Shown here: one piece after another, positions 56,089 to 64,000 of the stretch
How positions within the stretch are numbered: position 1 is the stretch's first letter
How the letters are laid out: each line of letters begins with the position of its first letter
Origin: Salinibacterium sp. dk2585
Lineage (GTDB): Bacteria; Actinomycetota; Actinomycetes; Actinomycetales; Microbacteriaceae
Length of the DNA: 64,000 nucleotides
Assembly (NCBI RefSeq): GCF_008001035.1
Contig: NZ_CP042856.1
Span: 1,612,001-1,676,000 of the forward strand
Direction of reading: 5' to 3'
Made by a program: the position numbers and the translations under genes
The notes under the pieces: model-generated
The model's input: the letters and a program-made list of their open reading frames with translations, nothing else
Told to the model about the DNA's origin: nothing
Database searches by the model: none

Positions 56089-57122
56089 AGGGTTCCCTTT
56101 CGCAGGATCAGGATGAGGAAGAGGATGCCGCCGCCGAACTCGATGATGACGCTGAGCATCCCTGAGGCGTAGAAGATGTGCTGCAGCACGAACTGGCCCA
56201 CGACCAGCGTCGTGAGGCCGACGAGGAACGCCATCGGCATGACGTAGGCATGCTTGTGCGTGCCCGTGAACTGGTACGACAGGATCGCGACGACGAAGCC
56301 GAAGAAGGTCATCGGCCCGACGAGGGCGGTCGACAGCGCGACGAGGAGGGCGATGACGATGAGCATGAGGGTGAGCTCGCGCTTGTACGAGATGCCGAGG
56401 TTCGTGGCGGTCTCCCTGCCCAAGAGCAGGGTGTCGAGGCGGTGGCGACGCTGCCAGAGGAACAGCGCCACGAGCACGCAGATGCCGGCCGCGATCGGCA
56501 GGTATCCCGCCTCGACGTTGCTCATGCGGCCGAAGAGCCTCGTCGAGAGCAGGTCGTAGTCGGTGGGGTCGAGCAGGCGCTGCACAAAAGTGCTCAGGCT
56601 GTCGAAAGCCATGCCGAAGACGACTCCGACGAGGAGGAGCAGGAAGAGGCTGCCGAAGCGCCCGGAGAAGAGCCAGCGGTAGAGGATCGTGGCGAAGACG
56701 ACCATGAGTGCCGTCTGCGCGAGCAGCTTCGGGATGCCCTCCGTCTGTGCCAGCGCCGCTCCCCCGAAGAAGAAGACCATGAGCGTCTGCATGAGCGTGT
56801 AGAGGGAGTCGAAACCCATGATCGACGGCGACAGGATGCGGTTGCTCGTGACGGTATGGAAGATCACTGTTCCCACGCCCTGCGTGAAGGCGGCGATCGT
56901 CATCGCGCCGAGCATCGTCAATCGGCGGTCAAAGCTGAAGGCGAACGAGCCGCGGATGAAAAGCAGGAGGTAACAGGCGATCGCGACCACGAGGATGCCC
57001 GCGGCGAGGAGCAGCCTCGCCTTCGGCGACAGGGTAGGCAGGCGGCGTGCGCCGCGACGCAGGCGCATCCCCCGACTGACCCCGGCCGCTGCGGCGACCG
57101 CCTTCACGTCGGCACTAGACAT
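56085..57122 (-). CDS. Iron-siderophore ABC transporter permease, FecCD family (second)
   Basis: A 345-residue integral membrane protein with about ten helices of the FecCD type. Distinctive parts are ILSPSIMGFDSLYTL, GRMSNVEAGYLP and the cytoplasmic loop LLLGRETATNLGISYKRE that contacts the ATPase. Start ATG 57122 lies 8 bases inside the end of the other permease gene. The N-terminal 40 residues are basic and soluble. It pairs with the permease at 57115 to form the membrane channel. Confidence 0.92.
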   Translation of the reverse strand: MSSADVKAVAAAAGVSRGMRLRRGARRLPTLSPKARLLLAAGILVVAIACYLLLFIRGSFAFSFDRRLTMLGAMTIAAFTQGVGTVIFHTVTSNRILSPSIMGFDSLYTLMQTLMVFFFGGAALAQTEGIPKLLAQTALMVVFATILYRWLFSGRFGSLFLLLLVGVVFGMAFDSLSTFVQRLLDPTDYDLLSTRLFGRMSNVEAGYLPIAAGICVLVALFLWQRRHRLDTLLLGRETATNLGISYKRELTLMLIVIALLVALSTALVGPMTFFGFVVAILSYQFTGTHKHAYVMPMAFLVGLTTLVVGQFVLQHIFYASGMLSVIIEFGGGILFLILILRKGTL

Positions 57123-58092
57123 GCGCCACCTTCCTCTGGCGCAGCACGAGGCCGATGAAGAGGGCAGCCCCAACGGCGCCCATGATGACGGAGGCGGGAA
57201 TCTCCATGGGGGAGACGACCGTGCGGCCCACGAGGTCGCAGGCCAGCAGAAGCCCTGTGCCGATCACGGCGACCCAAGGCATGTTCTTGCGCAGGTCATC
57301 ACCCATGAGCATCGAGACGAGGTTCGGCACCACGAGCCCCAGGAAGGGGATGAAGCCGACGACGACGGTCGTGACTCCGGTGGCGACGGCGACCATCATG
57401 ACCCCGAGGAGCACGACCCGGTCGTAGTTCACGCCCGCGTTCGTCGCGAGGTCCTTGCCGAGGCCCGCTACCGTGAGGCGATCTGCGACGAGGAACGCGA
57501 GCACCGCGATGATCGCGACGACCCAGAGCGGCTCGTAGAACCCGCGGACGACGTTGCTGAAGCCGCCCGAGCGCCACGCGGTGAGCGCCTGGAGCAGGTT
57601 GAAGCTGTTGGCGAGGTAGGTGGTTCCCGCGCCGACGACCGCACCGAGCATGATGCCGACGAGCGGCACGATGAGCGATGAGCGAGAAGCGAGGCGCCGC
57701 AGCACGCCCAGGAAGATCGCCGTGCCGATGAAGGCGAAGACGCAGGCGATGAGCATCTTCAGCAGCGGCGGTGCCGAGGGGAAGAGAATGAGACCGACCA
57801 GCATCCCGAGTCCCGACCACTGCGCCGTGCCGGCAGTCGTAGGTTCGACGAACTTGTTCTGTGTGATCATCTGCATGATGACGCCGGAGATGCTCATCGC
57901 GATTGCGGCGAAGATGAGTGCGAGGGTGCGGGGCACCCTCGAGATGAGGAACATCTCCCACTGCGCGGGATCGGTCACAAGCCCGACCACCGAGATGTCA
58001 TAGCCTCCGACGAGGAGTGAGGCCACGACAAGGGCGCCCGTCCCCACCGCGGTCGCGGTGAGGAGGGCGCGCCTCGTCGTCAGGGAAGTCAC
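57115..58092 (-). CDS. Iron-siderophore ABC transporter permease, FecCD family (first)
   Basis: A 325-residue integral membrane protein with about nine or ten helices. Family marks are ISRVPRTLALIFAAIAMSISG, the helix pair TTAGTAQWSGLGMLVG and the late segment VGFIPFLGLVVPNLV. The start is GTG 58092, overlapping the binding-protein stop by 4 bases (GTGA), which fixes this start over longer frames. It overlaps the second permease by 8 bases at its end. Confidence 0.92.
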   Translation of the reverse strand: MTSLTTRRALLTATAVGTGALVVASLLVGGYDISVVGLVTDPAQWEMFLISRVPRTLALIFAAIAMSISGVIMQMITQNKFVEPTTAGTAQWSGLGMLVGLILFPSAPPLLKMLIACVFAFIGTAIFLGVLRRLASRSSLIVPLVGIMLGAVVGAGTTYLANSFNLLQALTAWRSGGFSNVVRGFYEPLWVVAIIAVLAFLVADRLTVAGLGKDLATNAGVNYDRVVLLGVMMVAVATGVTTVVVGFIPFLGLVVPNLVSMLMGDDLRKNMPWVAVIGTGLLLACDLVGRTVVSPMEIPASVIMGAVGAALFIGLVLRQRKVAHV

Positions 58093-59060
58093 CGGGCGTT
58101 GAACGCCGCGACGATCTGCTGGTACACCGTCGTGTAGGCCTGGATGCCCTCGGTCACGTAGAAGTCGGGCTCGAGGTAGATCACCTGATCCTCGGTCATG
58201 AAGGTCGTCGCCTTCCATGCCTCCTGGGCCTCGACGACCTGCTTGGCGGGCGTGTACTCGCCCTCCGCCGCAATGGCGTCGCGGTCCATCACGATCATCC
58301 AGTCAGGGTTGGCCGCGGCGACCGTCTCGGGGGCGAGGCCCGAGTCCGCATGCACCGAATCGGCGTCGAGGTCCTGCTTCGCGAAGGCGTCGACGAGGTC
58401 GATCTCATCGAGGATGCGCGAGAGACGACCAGCGCCGTTGTCGATGCGCCCGCCGCTCGAGTTGGCGAGGAACACCGTCTCGCCGTTCGTGAGGTCGGCA
58501 GCGCCCTCGACGGCCTCATCCAGTTCCGCGATGAGCTCTGCTGCTTCGTCTTCGCGGTCAAAGATCTGCCCGAGGACCTCGGTCTGCGCGCGGAGTCCCG
58601 CCACGTAGCCGTCCTTGGACTCGTCGGACGGGGCAATGTCGATCACGGTCGCGATGGAGGAGAGTTCGTCGGTGAAGTCCTGGAAGCGCAGGCCTCCGAT
58701 AATGAGCTCGGGCTCCGCCTCACTGACTGCCTCGAGGTTGGGCTCGCGGTGGCTGCCCGCATCAAAGATCTCCGCGTCGTCGTTCCAGGCGTCGAAGCCG
58801 CTCCGCGGAAGCAGGGGCTTTGGCACGGCAACAGGCTCGATCCCCCACGAGAGCAGGGTCTCGAAGGCGGTGTTGTCGAGCACGGCAACACGCTCCGGGT
58901 TCACGGGAACCTCAACGGCGCCCGTGTTGGTCTCGATCGTGATCATCTTCGCGGGGGCCGCGTCATCCGCTGCCGTGCTGTCGGAGGCGCAACCGCTCAG
59001 GAGTCCGACTGCGAGCACGGCAACGCCACTGAGGGCAACGACACTGGTGATTCTGGGCAC
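58089..59060 (-). CDS. Iron-siderophore ABC transporter substrate-binding lipoprotein
   Basis: A FepB/FhuD-type periplasmic-binding-fold lipoprotein of 323 residues that captures a ferric siderophore outside the membrane. Basic N-terminus, hydrophobic stretch and lipobox LLSGC with Cys24. The mature protein has NPERVAVLDNTAFETLLSWG and EPELIIGGLRFQDF, typical of the family. The start is GTG 59060 with GGAGAA upstream. It leads the operon; an IdeR/DtxR-like box lies at 59118-59136. The siderophore itself is not shown, and no biosynthesis genes are near. Confidence 0.92.
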   Translation of the reverse strand: MPRITSVVALSGVAVLAVGLLSGCASDSTAADDAAPAKMITIETNTGAVEVPVNPERVAVLDNTAFETLLSWGIEPVAVPKPLLPRSGFDAWNDDAEIFDAGSHREPNLEAVSEAEPELIIGGLRFQDFTDELSSIATVIDIAPSDESKDGYVAGLRAQTEVLGQIFDREDEAAELIAELDEAVEGAADLTNGETVFLANSSGGRIDNGAGRLSRILDEIDLVDAFAKQDLDADSVHADSGLAPETVAAANPDWMIVMDRDAIAAEGEYTPAKQVVEAQEAWKATTFMTEDQVIYLEPDFYVTEGIQAYTTVYQQIVAAFNAR

Positions 59061-59117
59061 GATGAGTTCTCCAGGAAGTGGGGTATTTGACGCCCCGCTT
59101 GGGCGCCGATCAGAAGG

Positions 59118-59136
59118 TTAGCATTGCCTAACCTAA
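59118..59136 (-). promoter_or_regulatory. IdeR/DtxR-type iron box of the iron-transport operon
   Basis: Read on the minus strand the 19 bases are TTAGGTTAGGCAATGCTAA, matching 16 of 19 positions of the established DtxR/IdeR consensus TTAGGTTAGGCTAACCTAA. It lies 58 bases upstream of the start of the binding-protein gene, a normal operator position, so iron-loaded regulator should repress the importer. Confidence 0.85.
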
Positions 59137-59173
59137 GTTCCCAACTGGAGTGTTCCGCAGCGTGAAACGCGGC

Positions 59174-59857
59174 TCAGCGCTGCAGGGTCCAACCCCGTCG
59201 CCGCACGAGAACGTGCCCGCGCGGAGAGCTCAACCGCGTCCACGGCCCGGTCTCGAACACGCCGACAGGGCCCTCCGCGGGCTCTCCCAGGAACCCGAGC
59301 GAGAACGCACCAAATGCGGCACCAGCTGGCACGTACTCGAACCCAGGGATGCCACGGCCCCAGACCTCAGAGCGCACCCTGTGCACGAGCTGCTCCCCCA
59401 TGCCCGTGGGAATCGCCTCGGCCACCTCCGCGATGCCGCCACGCGCGGTCGCATCCAAATGCGTCGCGTCGACCTCAGCGACCGAGCGCCAGCCCCCACG
59501 GGGCGGTGAGATCGCCGCCCACGTCGCCGTGTTCACCTGGATGGGAACTCCAACCGTCACCGCCGCCTCGCGGTCACGCTCGGCTCCCTGGAGGCGCACG
59601 AGCCGCTCCACGAGCGAGCGGATGGGAACGACGGCGTCGAAGCTTGAGTCGTCGTGGAGCGCGAAGGTGCGCAGGCCGAGCACGGTCGGGCTCTCATCGA
59701 GCAGTCCGATGGGAAAGATGACCCCCGTGTACACGGCAAGCACACCCGAGCCCGCAATGAGCCGGACCGCGCCGTCCTCGATGCGACTCGCGCGGCTCAG
59801 GTAGAGATGCAAGTCATCGAGGGAGAGGGAATCCGCAAGGGTGAAAGTATTACTCAT
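59174..59857 (-). CDS. Protein of unknown function
   Basis: A 227-residue protein with no signal peptide or clear membrane segment, mixed alpha/beta. It begins MSNTFTLADSLSLDDLHLY and has VPIQVNTATWAAISPPRGGW in the middle and ends with an Arg-rich VLVRRRGWTLQR. The composition and strong GC third positions suggest real coding, and it resembles conserved actinobacterial hypotheticals in layout. No motif that I can name is visible. It is divergent from tesB, with the promoters of both in the 84 bases between, and lies upstream of the iron operon on the same strand. Confidence 0.6.
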   Translation of the reverse strand: MSNTFTLADSLSLDDLHLYLSRASRIEDGAVRLIAGSGVLAVYTGVIFPIGLLDESPTVLGLRTFALHDDSSFDAVVPIRSLVERLVRLQGAERDREAAVTVGVPIQVNTATWAAISPPRGGWRSVAEVDATHLDATARGGIAEVAEAIPTGMGEQLVHRVRSEVWGRGIPGFEYVPAGAAFGAFSLGFLGEPAEGPVGVFETGPWTRLSSPRGHVLVRRRGWTLQR

Positions 59858-59941
59858 CGCGGTTCTAAACTACTTGACAGGCTGGGCACCGCATGGCCAG
59901 CACCGGCATGCCGGGCAGCAGCGAAAAGGGAACGCCACTCA

Positions 59942-60823
59942 ATGACTGACTCACCGATCGAGGAACTCCTCGCGACTCTCGATCTCAGCGACACGGGAGC
60001 CCGCACCTCATACGACATCTACACGGGCAAGAGCCAGTGGATGCACGGCGGACGCGTCTTCGGTGGCCAGGTGCTGGCCCAATCGGCGGTCGCCGCCATG
60101 CGCACGATCCCCGAGGGCCGCGTCATCCACTCGCTCCACGGGTACTTCCTGCGGCCGGGCGACGCGAGCAAGCCCATCACCTTCTCCGTCGCGCGCATCC
60201 ACGACGGTCGCTCCTTCAGCGCCCGCAATGTGCAGAGTTATCAGGACGGTGTGCCGATCATGTCGCTCATCTGCTCCTTCCAGACCGAGGACACGGGCCT
60301 CGAGCACCAGGTGCCGATGCCGGAGAACATCCCGGACCCCGAGAGCCTCCCGACGACAGCGGCCGTGCTTGAGGGCATCGACCACCCGGCCGCCCGGCAG
60401 TGGTCGGAGGACCGCGCCTTCGACATCCGGCACGTCCCCTCCCCCATCTACCTGCGGGTCGAGGGCGAGCGAGTCGCGCACCAGGCGGTGTGGATGAAGG
60501 CCACCTCACCCCTCCCGGACGATCCCGAGATCCATCGCGCTGCCCTCGCCTACGCGAGCGACTACTCGCTGCTGGAGCCCATCCTGCGACGCCACGGCGT
60601 CTCCTGGATGACCCCCGGCCTCAAAATGGCGAGCCTCGATCACGCGATGTGGTGGCATCGCTTCGGGCGGGTCGACGAGTGGATCCTCTATGCGCAGGAG
60701 GCACCCAACGCGATCGGGGGTCGGGGGCTTGCCCTCGGCCGGTTCTTCCGGCGCGACGGCGCACTCATGGCGAGTGTGGCGCAAGAGGGCATGGTGCGGG
60801 TGCCCACGGCGGCCCTCGACTGA
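59942..60823 (+). CDS. tesB: Acyl-CoA thioesterase II
   Basis: Hydrolyses acyl-CoA to fatty acid and CoA; 293 residues with a double hotdog fold, cytosolic. The N-terminal half has GRVFGGQVLAQS and HSLHGYFLRPGD, and the C-terminal half has LASLDHAMWWHR-like ASLDHAMWWHRFGRVDEW with the catalytic Asp of the family. ATG 59942. It converges with the other thioesterase gene at 60827, with 3 bases between the stops. Confidence 0.92.
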   Translation: MTDSPIEELLATLDLSDTGARTSYDIYTGKSQWMHGGRVFGGQVLAQSAVAAMRTIPEGRVIHSLHGYFLRPGDASKPITFSVARIHDGRSFSARNVQSYQDGVPIMSLICSFQTEDTGLEHQVPMPENIPDPESLPTTAAVLEGIDHPAARQWSEDRAFDIRHVPSPIYLRVEGERVAHQAVWMKATSPLPDDPEIHRAALAYASDYSLLEPILRRHGVSWMTPGLKMASLDHAMWWHRFGRVDEWILYAQEAPNAIGGRGLALGRFFRRDGALMASVAQEGMVRVPTAALD

Positions 60824-60826
60824 GGC

Positions 60827-61285
60827 TCAGCCGCGGCCGCTGAATGACACCGGCTCGCCGAGGTAGGGCGCCCAGGCGGCGTTCTCCTCGCGGGTCATCC
60901 GGCGCGGGCGATAGCCGTCCTCCTCGACGAACACCATCGTGCTCGACGCCCGGGCGTACACGGTCGGACTCGCCCCGTCGAAGAGCTCGTAGCCAATCGT
61001 CGCCCGTGCCCCGCTCAACGAGGTAAACCACAGCTGCACGTCGACGGGCGCGCGCTGGTATGCGAGCGGCCGGATGTACTCGATCCGATGCCCGGAGATG
61101 AGGCTCAGCGAGGAGCCGCCGGGCTCGAAGACTGCGGAGTCCAGCGGCTCGTCGCGAGAGTCATCCGATGCCCAGAAGGCCCTCACGCGGGCCTCTTCGA
61201 GGATGCGGAACACCTCGACATTGTTCACGTGGTTGTAGGCGTCGAGGTCGCCCCAGCGAAGGTGAACGGGCACATGGATTCGCAC
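60827..61285 (-). CDS. 4-hydroxybenzoyl-CoA thioesterase-like (hotdog fold) protein
   Basis: A 152-residue single hotdog-fold thioesterase of the YbgC/FadM group. The catalytic region is WGDLDAYNHVNNVEVFR with Asp15 as the conserved acid. Start GTG 61285 is chosen because GGAGG lies seven bases upstream; a longer frame would add a non-conserved stretch. It is likely to act on short or aromatic acyl-CoA; the substrate is unknown. It converges with tesB. Confidence 0.88.
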   Translation of the reverse strand: MRIHVPVHLRWGDLDAYNHVNNVEVFRILEEARVRAFWASDDSRDEPLDSAVFEPGGSSLSLISGHRIEYIRPLAYQRAPVDVQLWFTSLSGARATIGYELFDGASPTVYARASSTMVFVEEDGYRPRRMTREENAAWAPYLGEPVSFSGRG

Positions 61286-61477
61286 TACTGGACCTCCTGG
61301 CAGCATCCCTGAAACAAGTCGTGCACGCAGTTGGCGCATGACTTGGCCGAGGGTGCACGGGCGTCGGGCGACTCCACCACGACCGCATCAGGCTATTGCA
61401 TTCCCCATCGACAGAGTCAGGGTCCACTCCGGGGGATGCCGGATGTCGGAGCCTCGCGCAGCGGCAAGGCTCGACTC

Positions 61478-61839
61478 ATGGAGCAGGTGCCCAGTGAAAC
61501 CGTTCTTGTGGCCGTGGCCGCCCTGGCCGCCGCAGGAACGGACGCGAACCTCGTTGCCGTCGCCGCGGCTGCCGCGATCGGGGCCCTGCTCGGTGACGCC
61601 ACCACCCACGCCATGGGGAGCCGGATCTGCGTCGACAGGTTCCGCCGGATGCGGAGCCGCCGTGGGGCCTCCGCCGTCGGCTGGGCATGCCGAAGGCTGC
61701 AGGCGAGTGCAGCCATGGCCATCGGCGTGGCTATCGCCATTGTCATCGGCATTGCGATCGACCAGGTGCTCACCAAACGCTCGAGGGCGGCCGCCCGAAG
61801 GCAGGCCGCCCTCGAATCGGACGCGGTGGCGACTGGCGC

Positions 61840-61864
<25 letters not shown>
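61478..61864 (+). pseudogene. DedA/VTT-family remnant with internal deletion and lost N-terminus
   Basis: Residues of this open frame (128 codons from ATG 61478) match the DedA pattern: QVPSETVLVAVAALAAAG and AAIGALLGDATTHAMG, then RFRRMRSRRGASAVGWACRRL, and finally AMAIGVAIAIVIGIAIDQV. In intact actinobacterial DedA proteins the first transmembrane helix precedes the PSE motif, and a long segment with an RYIPVGR-type motif and two more helices lies between the RRL-like region and the last helix. Both are missing, the second apparently by an in-frame deletion. The product may still be made but should be non-functional. It overlaps the end of ettA by 25 bases. Matching is from memory of the family. 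Confidence 0.55.
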
Positions 61865-63522
<1,658 letters not shown>

Positions 63523-63542
63523 GCCTTGAGTCTAGTTGTCGC

Positions 63543-64000
63543 TCAGCCCACGCGATGCGGGGTGCCGATGAGGCAGGTGCCACTTGAGAGCACTGGCACG
63601 ACCGTGCTCGTGTACTCGCCGTTCCACTGGCCGACGATGCACTTCTCGCCCATCAGGGCGGCGAAGGAGAGAGCGTCCGTGGCATTGCCGAGGGGCGTGC
63701 CATCCGGGGTGACCTCGAGTTGCGCGGCGGTCCAGCCGGCCGAAGTCAACAGGGAGATGATCGTGGCATTCGACATGTCTCCCCCTGCCTCGATGTGACC
63801 CCGCACGACCTCGTCGAAGTACGCGCGGTTGTCGCTCGCTCCAGCCTCGGGGTCGAACGTGGGAGGCGGGGCCGGCTCGACGCTTGGACTCGCGGTGGGG
63901 CGCGGCGAGGGCGAAGGCGTTGGCGCTTCAGACGCGCAGCCCGCAAGCGCAAAAGCGACGGCAACTGCAGTGAGAGCGAGCACTCCGCGACGTGGCGTTC
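63543..64000 (-). CDS. Secreted lipoprotein (partial, runs off the right edge)
   Basis: The frame is open to the window edge and reads TPRRGVLALTAVAVAFALAGC before the mature domain, so a signal peptide with lipobox LAGC is present and the true start lies beyond base 64000 (a GTG at 63983 inside it is an unlikely start). A Pro/Ser/Thr-rich tether of about 25 residues follows, then a domain with NRAYFDEVVRGHIEAGG and KCIVGQWNGEY and a final C in SGTCLIG. Similar small domains occur in actinobacterial lipoproteins (DUF6993-like from memory). Function unknown. It is 20 bases upstream of ettA on the same strand. Confidence 0.8.
   Translation of the reverse strand, partial: TPRRGVLALTAVAVAFALAGCASEAPTPSPSPRPTASPSVEPAPPPTFDPEAGASDNRAYFDEVVRGHIEAGGDMSNATIISLLTSAGWTAAQLEVTPDGTPLGNATDALSFAALMGEKCIVGQWNGEYTSTVVPVLSSGTCLIGTPHRVG

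Overview
This is a compact, GC-rich window with almost no gaps: no gene-free stretch exceeds 300 bases. Gene order (ileS-folC-DUF4233-ndk; tig-clpP1-clpP2-clpX), an ultrashort-stem-I ileS T-box, an Rv2466c-type DsbA protein, an SCO7613-type membrane protein, a DUF2510 protein and many GTG starts point to a high-GC Gram-positive actinobacterium, most likely of the family Microbacteriaceae. The genus cannot be fixed from sequence alone. Nothing looks like phage, an insertion sequence, a CRISPR array or a recent island; this is ordinary chromosome with a few accessory patches.

Layout. 0-7 kb: start of a gene running off the left edge (possibly rne), a lone VKOR thiol oxidase, and the leftward operon T-box-ileS-folC-DUF4233-ndk. 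7-13 kb: a lipoprotein, an L,D-transpeptidase, a MalY-like PLP lyase overlapping an enoyl-CoA hydratase, catalase, and the biotin transporter component BioY followed by a strong terminator. 13-18.7 kb: a complete peptide-type ABC importer (binding lipoprotein, two permeases, one fused double ATPase) ending in a TetR regulator, all translationally coupled. 18.8-24 kb: valS with a small coupled gene, a methyltransferase, and a BenE-type symporter. 23.6-29.3 kb: the proteostasis block clpX, clpP2, clpP1 and tig with a trans-sulfuration-type enzyme between, then tRNA-Pro(UGG) and, divergently, tRNA-Gly(UCC). 29.5-33.5 kb: four glycosyltransferase genes overlapping by 4 bases each, product unknown. 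33.7-37.8 kb: a DUF2510 mini-protein and a 1,247-residue polytopic membrane protein. 37.8-42.1 kb: amidohydrolase, PaiB-like flavoprotein, Fpg/Nei glycosylase, RpiB and DsbA-like protein, all leftward. 42.2-47.1 kb: a conserved protein of unknown function, PepN, MscS and truncated haemoglobin. 47.1-53.4 kb: a leftward run led by branched-chain 2-oxoacid dehydrogenase E1alpha-E1beta-E2, then a pterin-dehydratase/VOC fusion, DUF1905, a CitE-like lyase and a QorB-like reductase. 53.6-59.1 kb: an FAD dehydrogenase and a complete iron/siderophore importer under an IdeR/DtxR-like box. 59-64 kb: an unknown protein, two thioesterases, a decayed DedA remnant, EttA and a lipoprotein running off the right edge.

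Functionally the window combines translation (ileS, valS, tRNAs, ettA), protein folding and turnover (tig, clpP1P2X, pepN), redox and oxidative defence (VKOR, catalase, DsbA-like, haemoglobin), nutrient uptake (peptide ABC, BioY, iron ABC, BenE) and acyl-CoA/branched-chain catabolism (bkd operon, enoyl-CoA hydratase, CitE-like, TesB). I found no convincing new defence or mobile system. The points most worth following up are an E2 subunit without a peripheral-subunit-binding domain, the four-gene glycosyltransferase cluster, the conserved unknown at 42.2 kb with a Cys/His/Glu cluster, and the internally deleted DedA gene.
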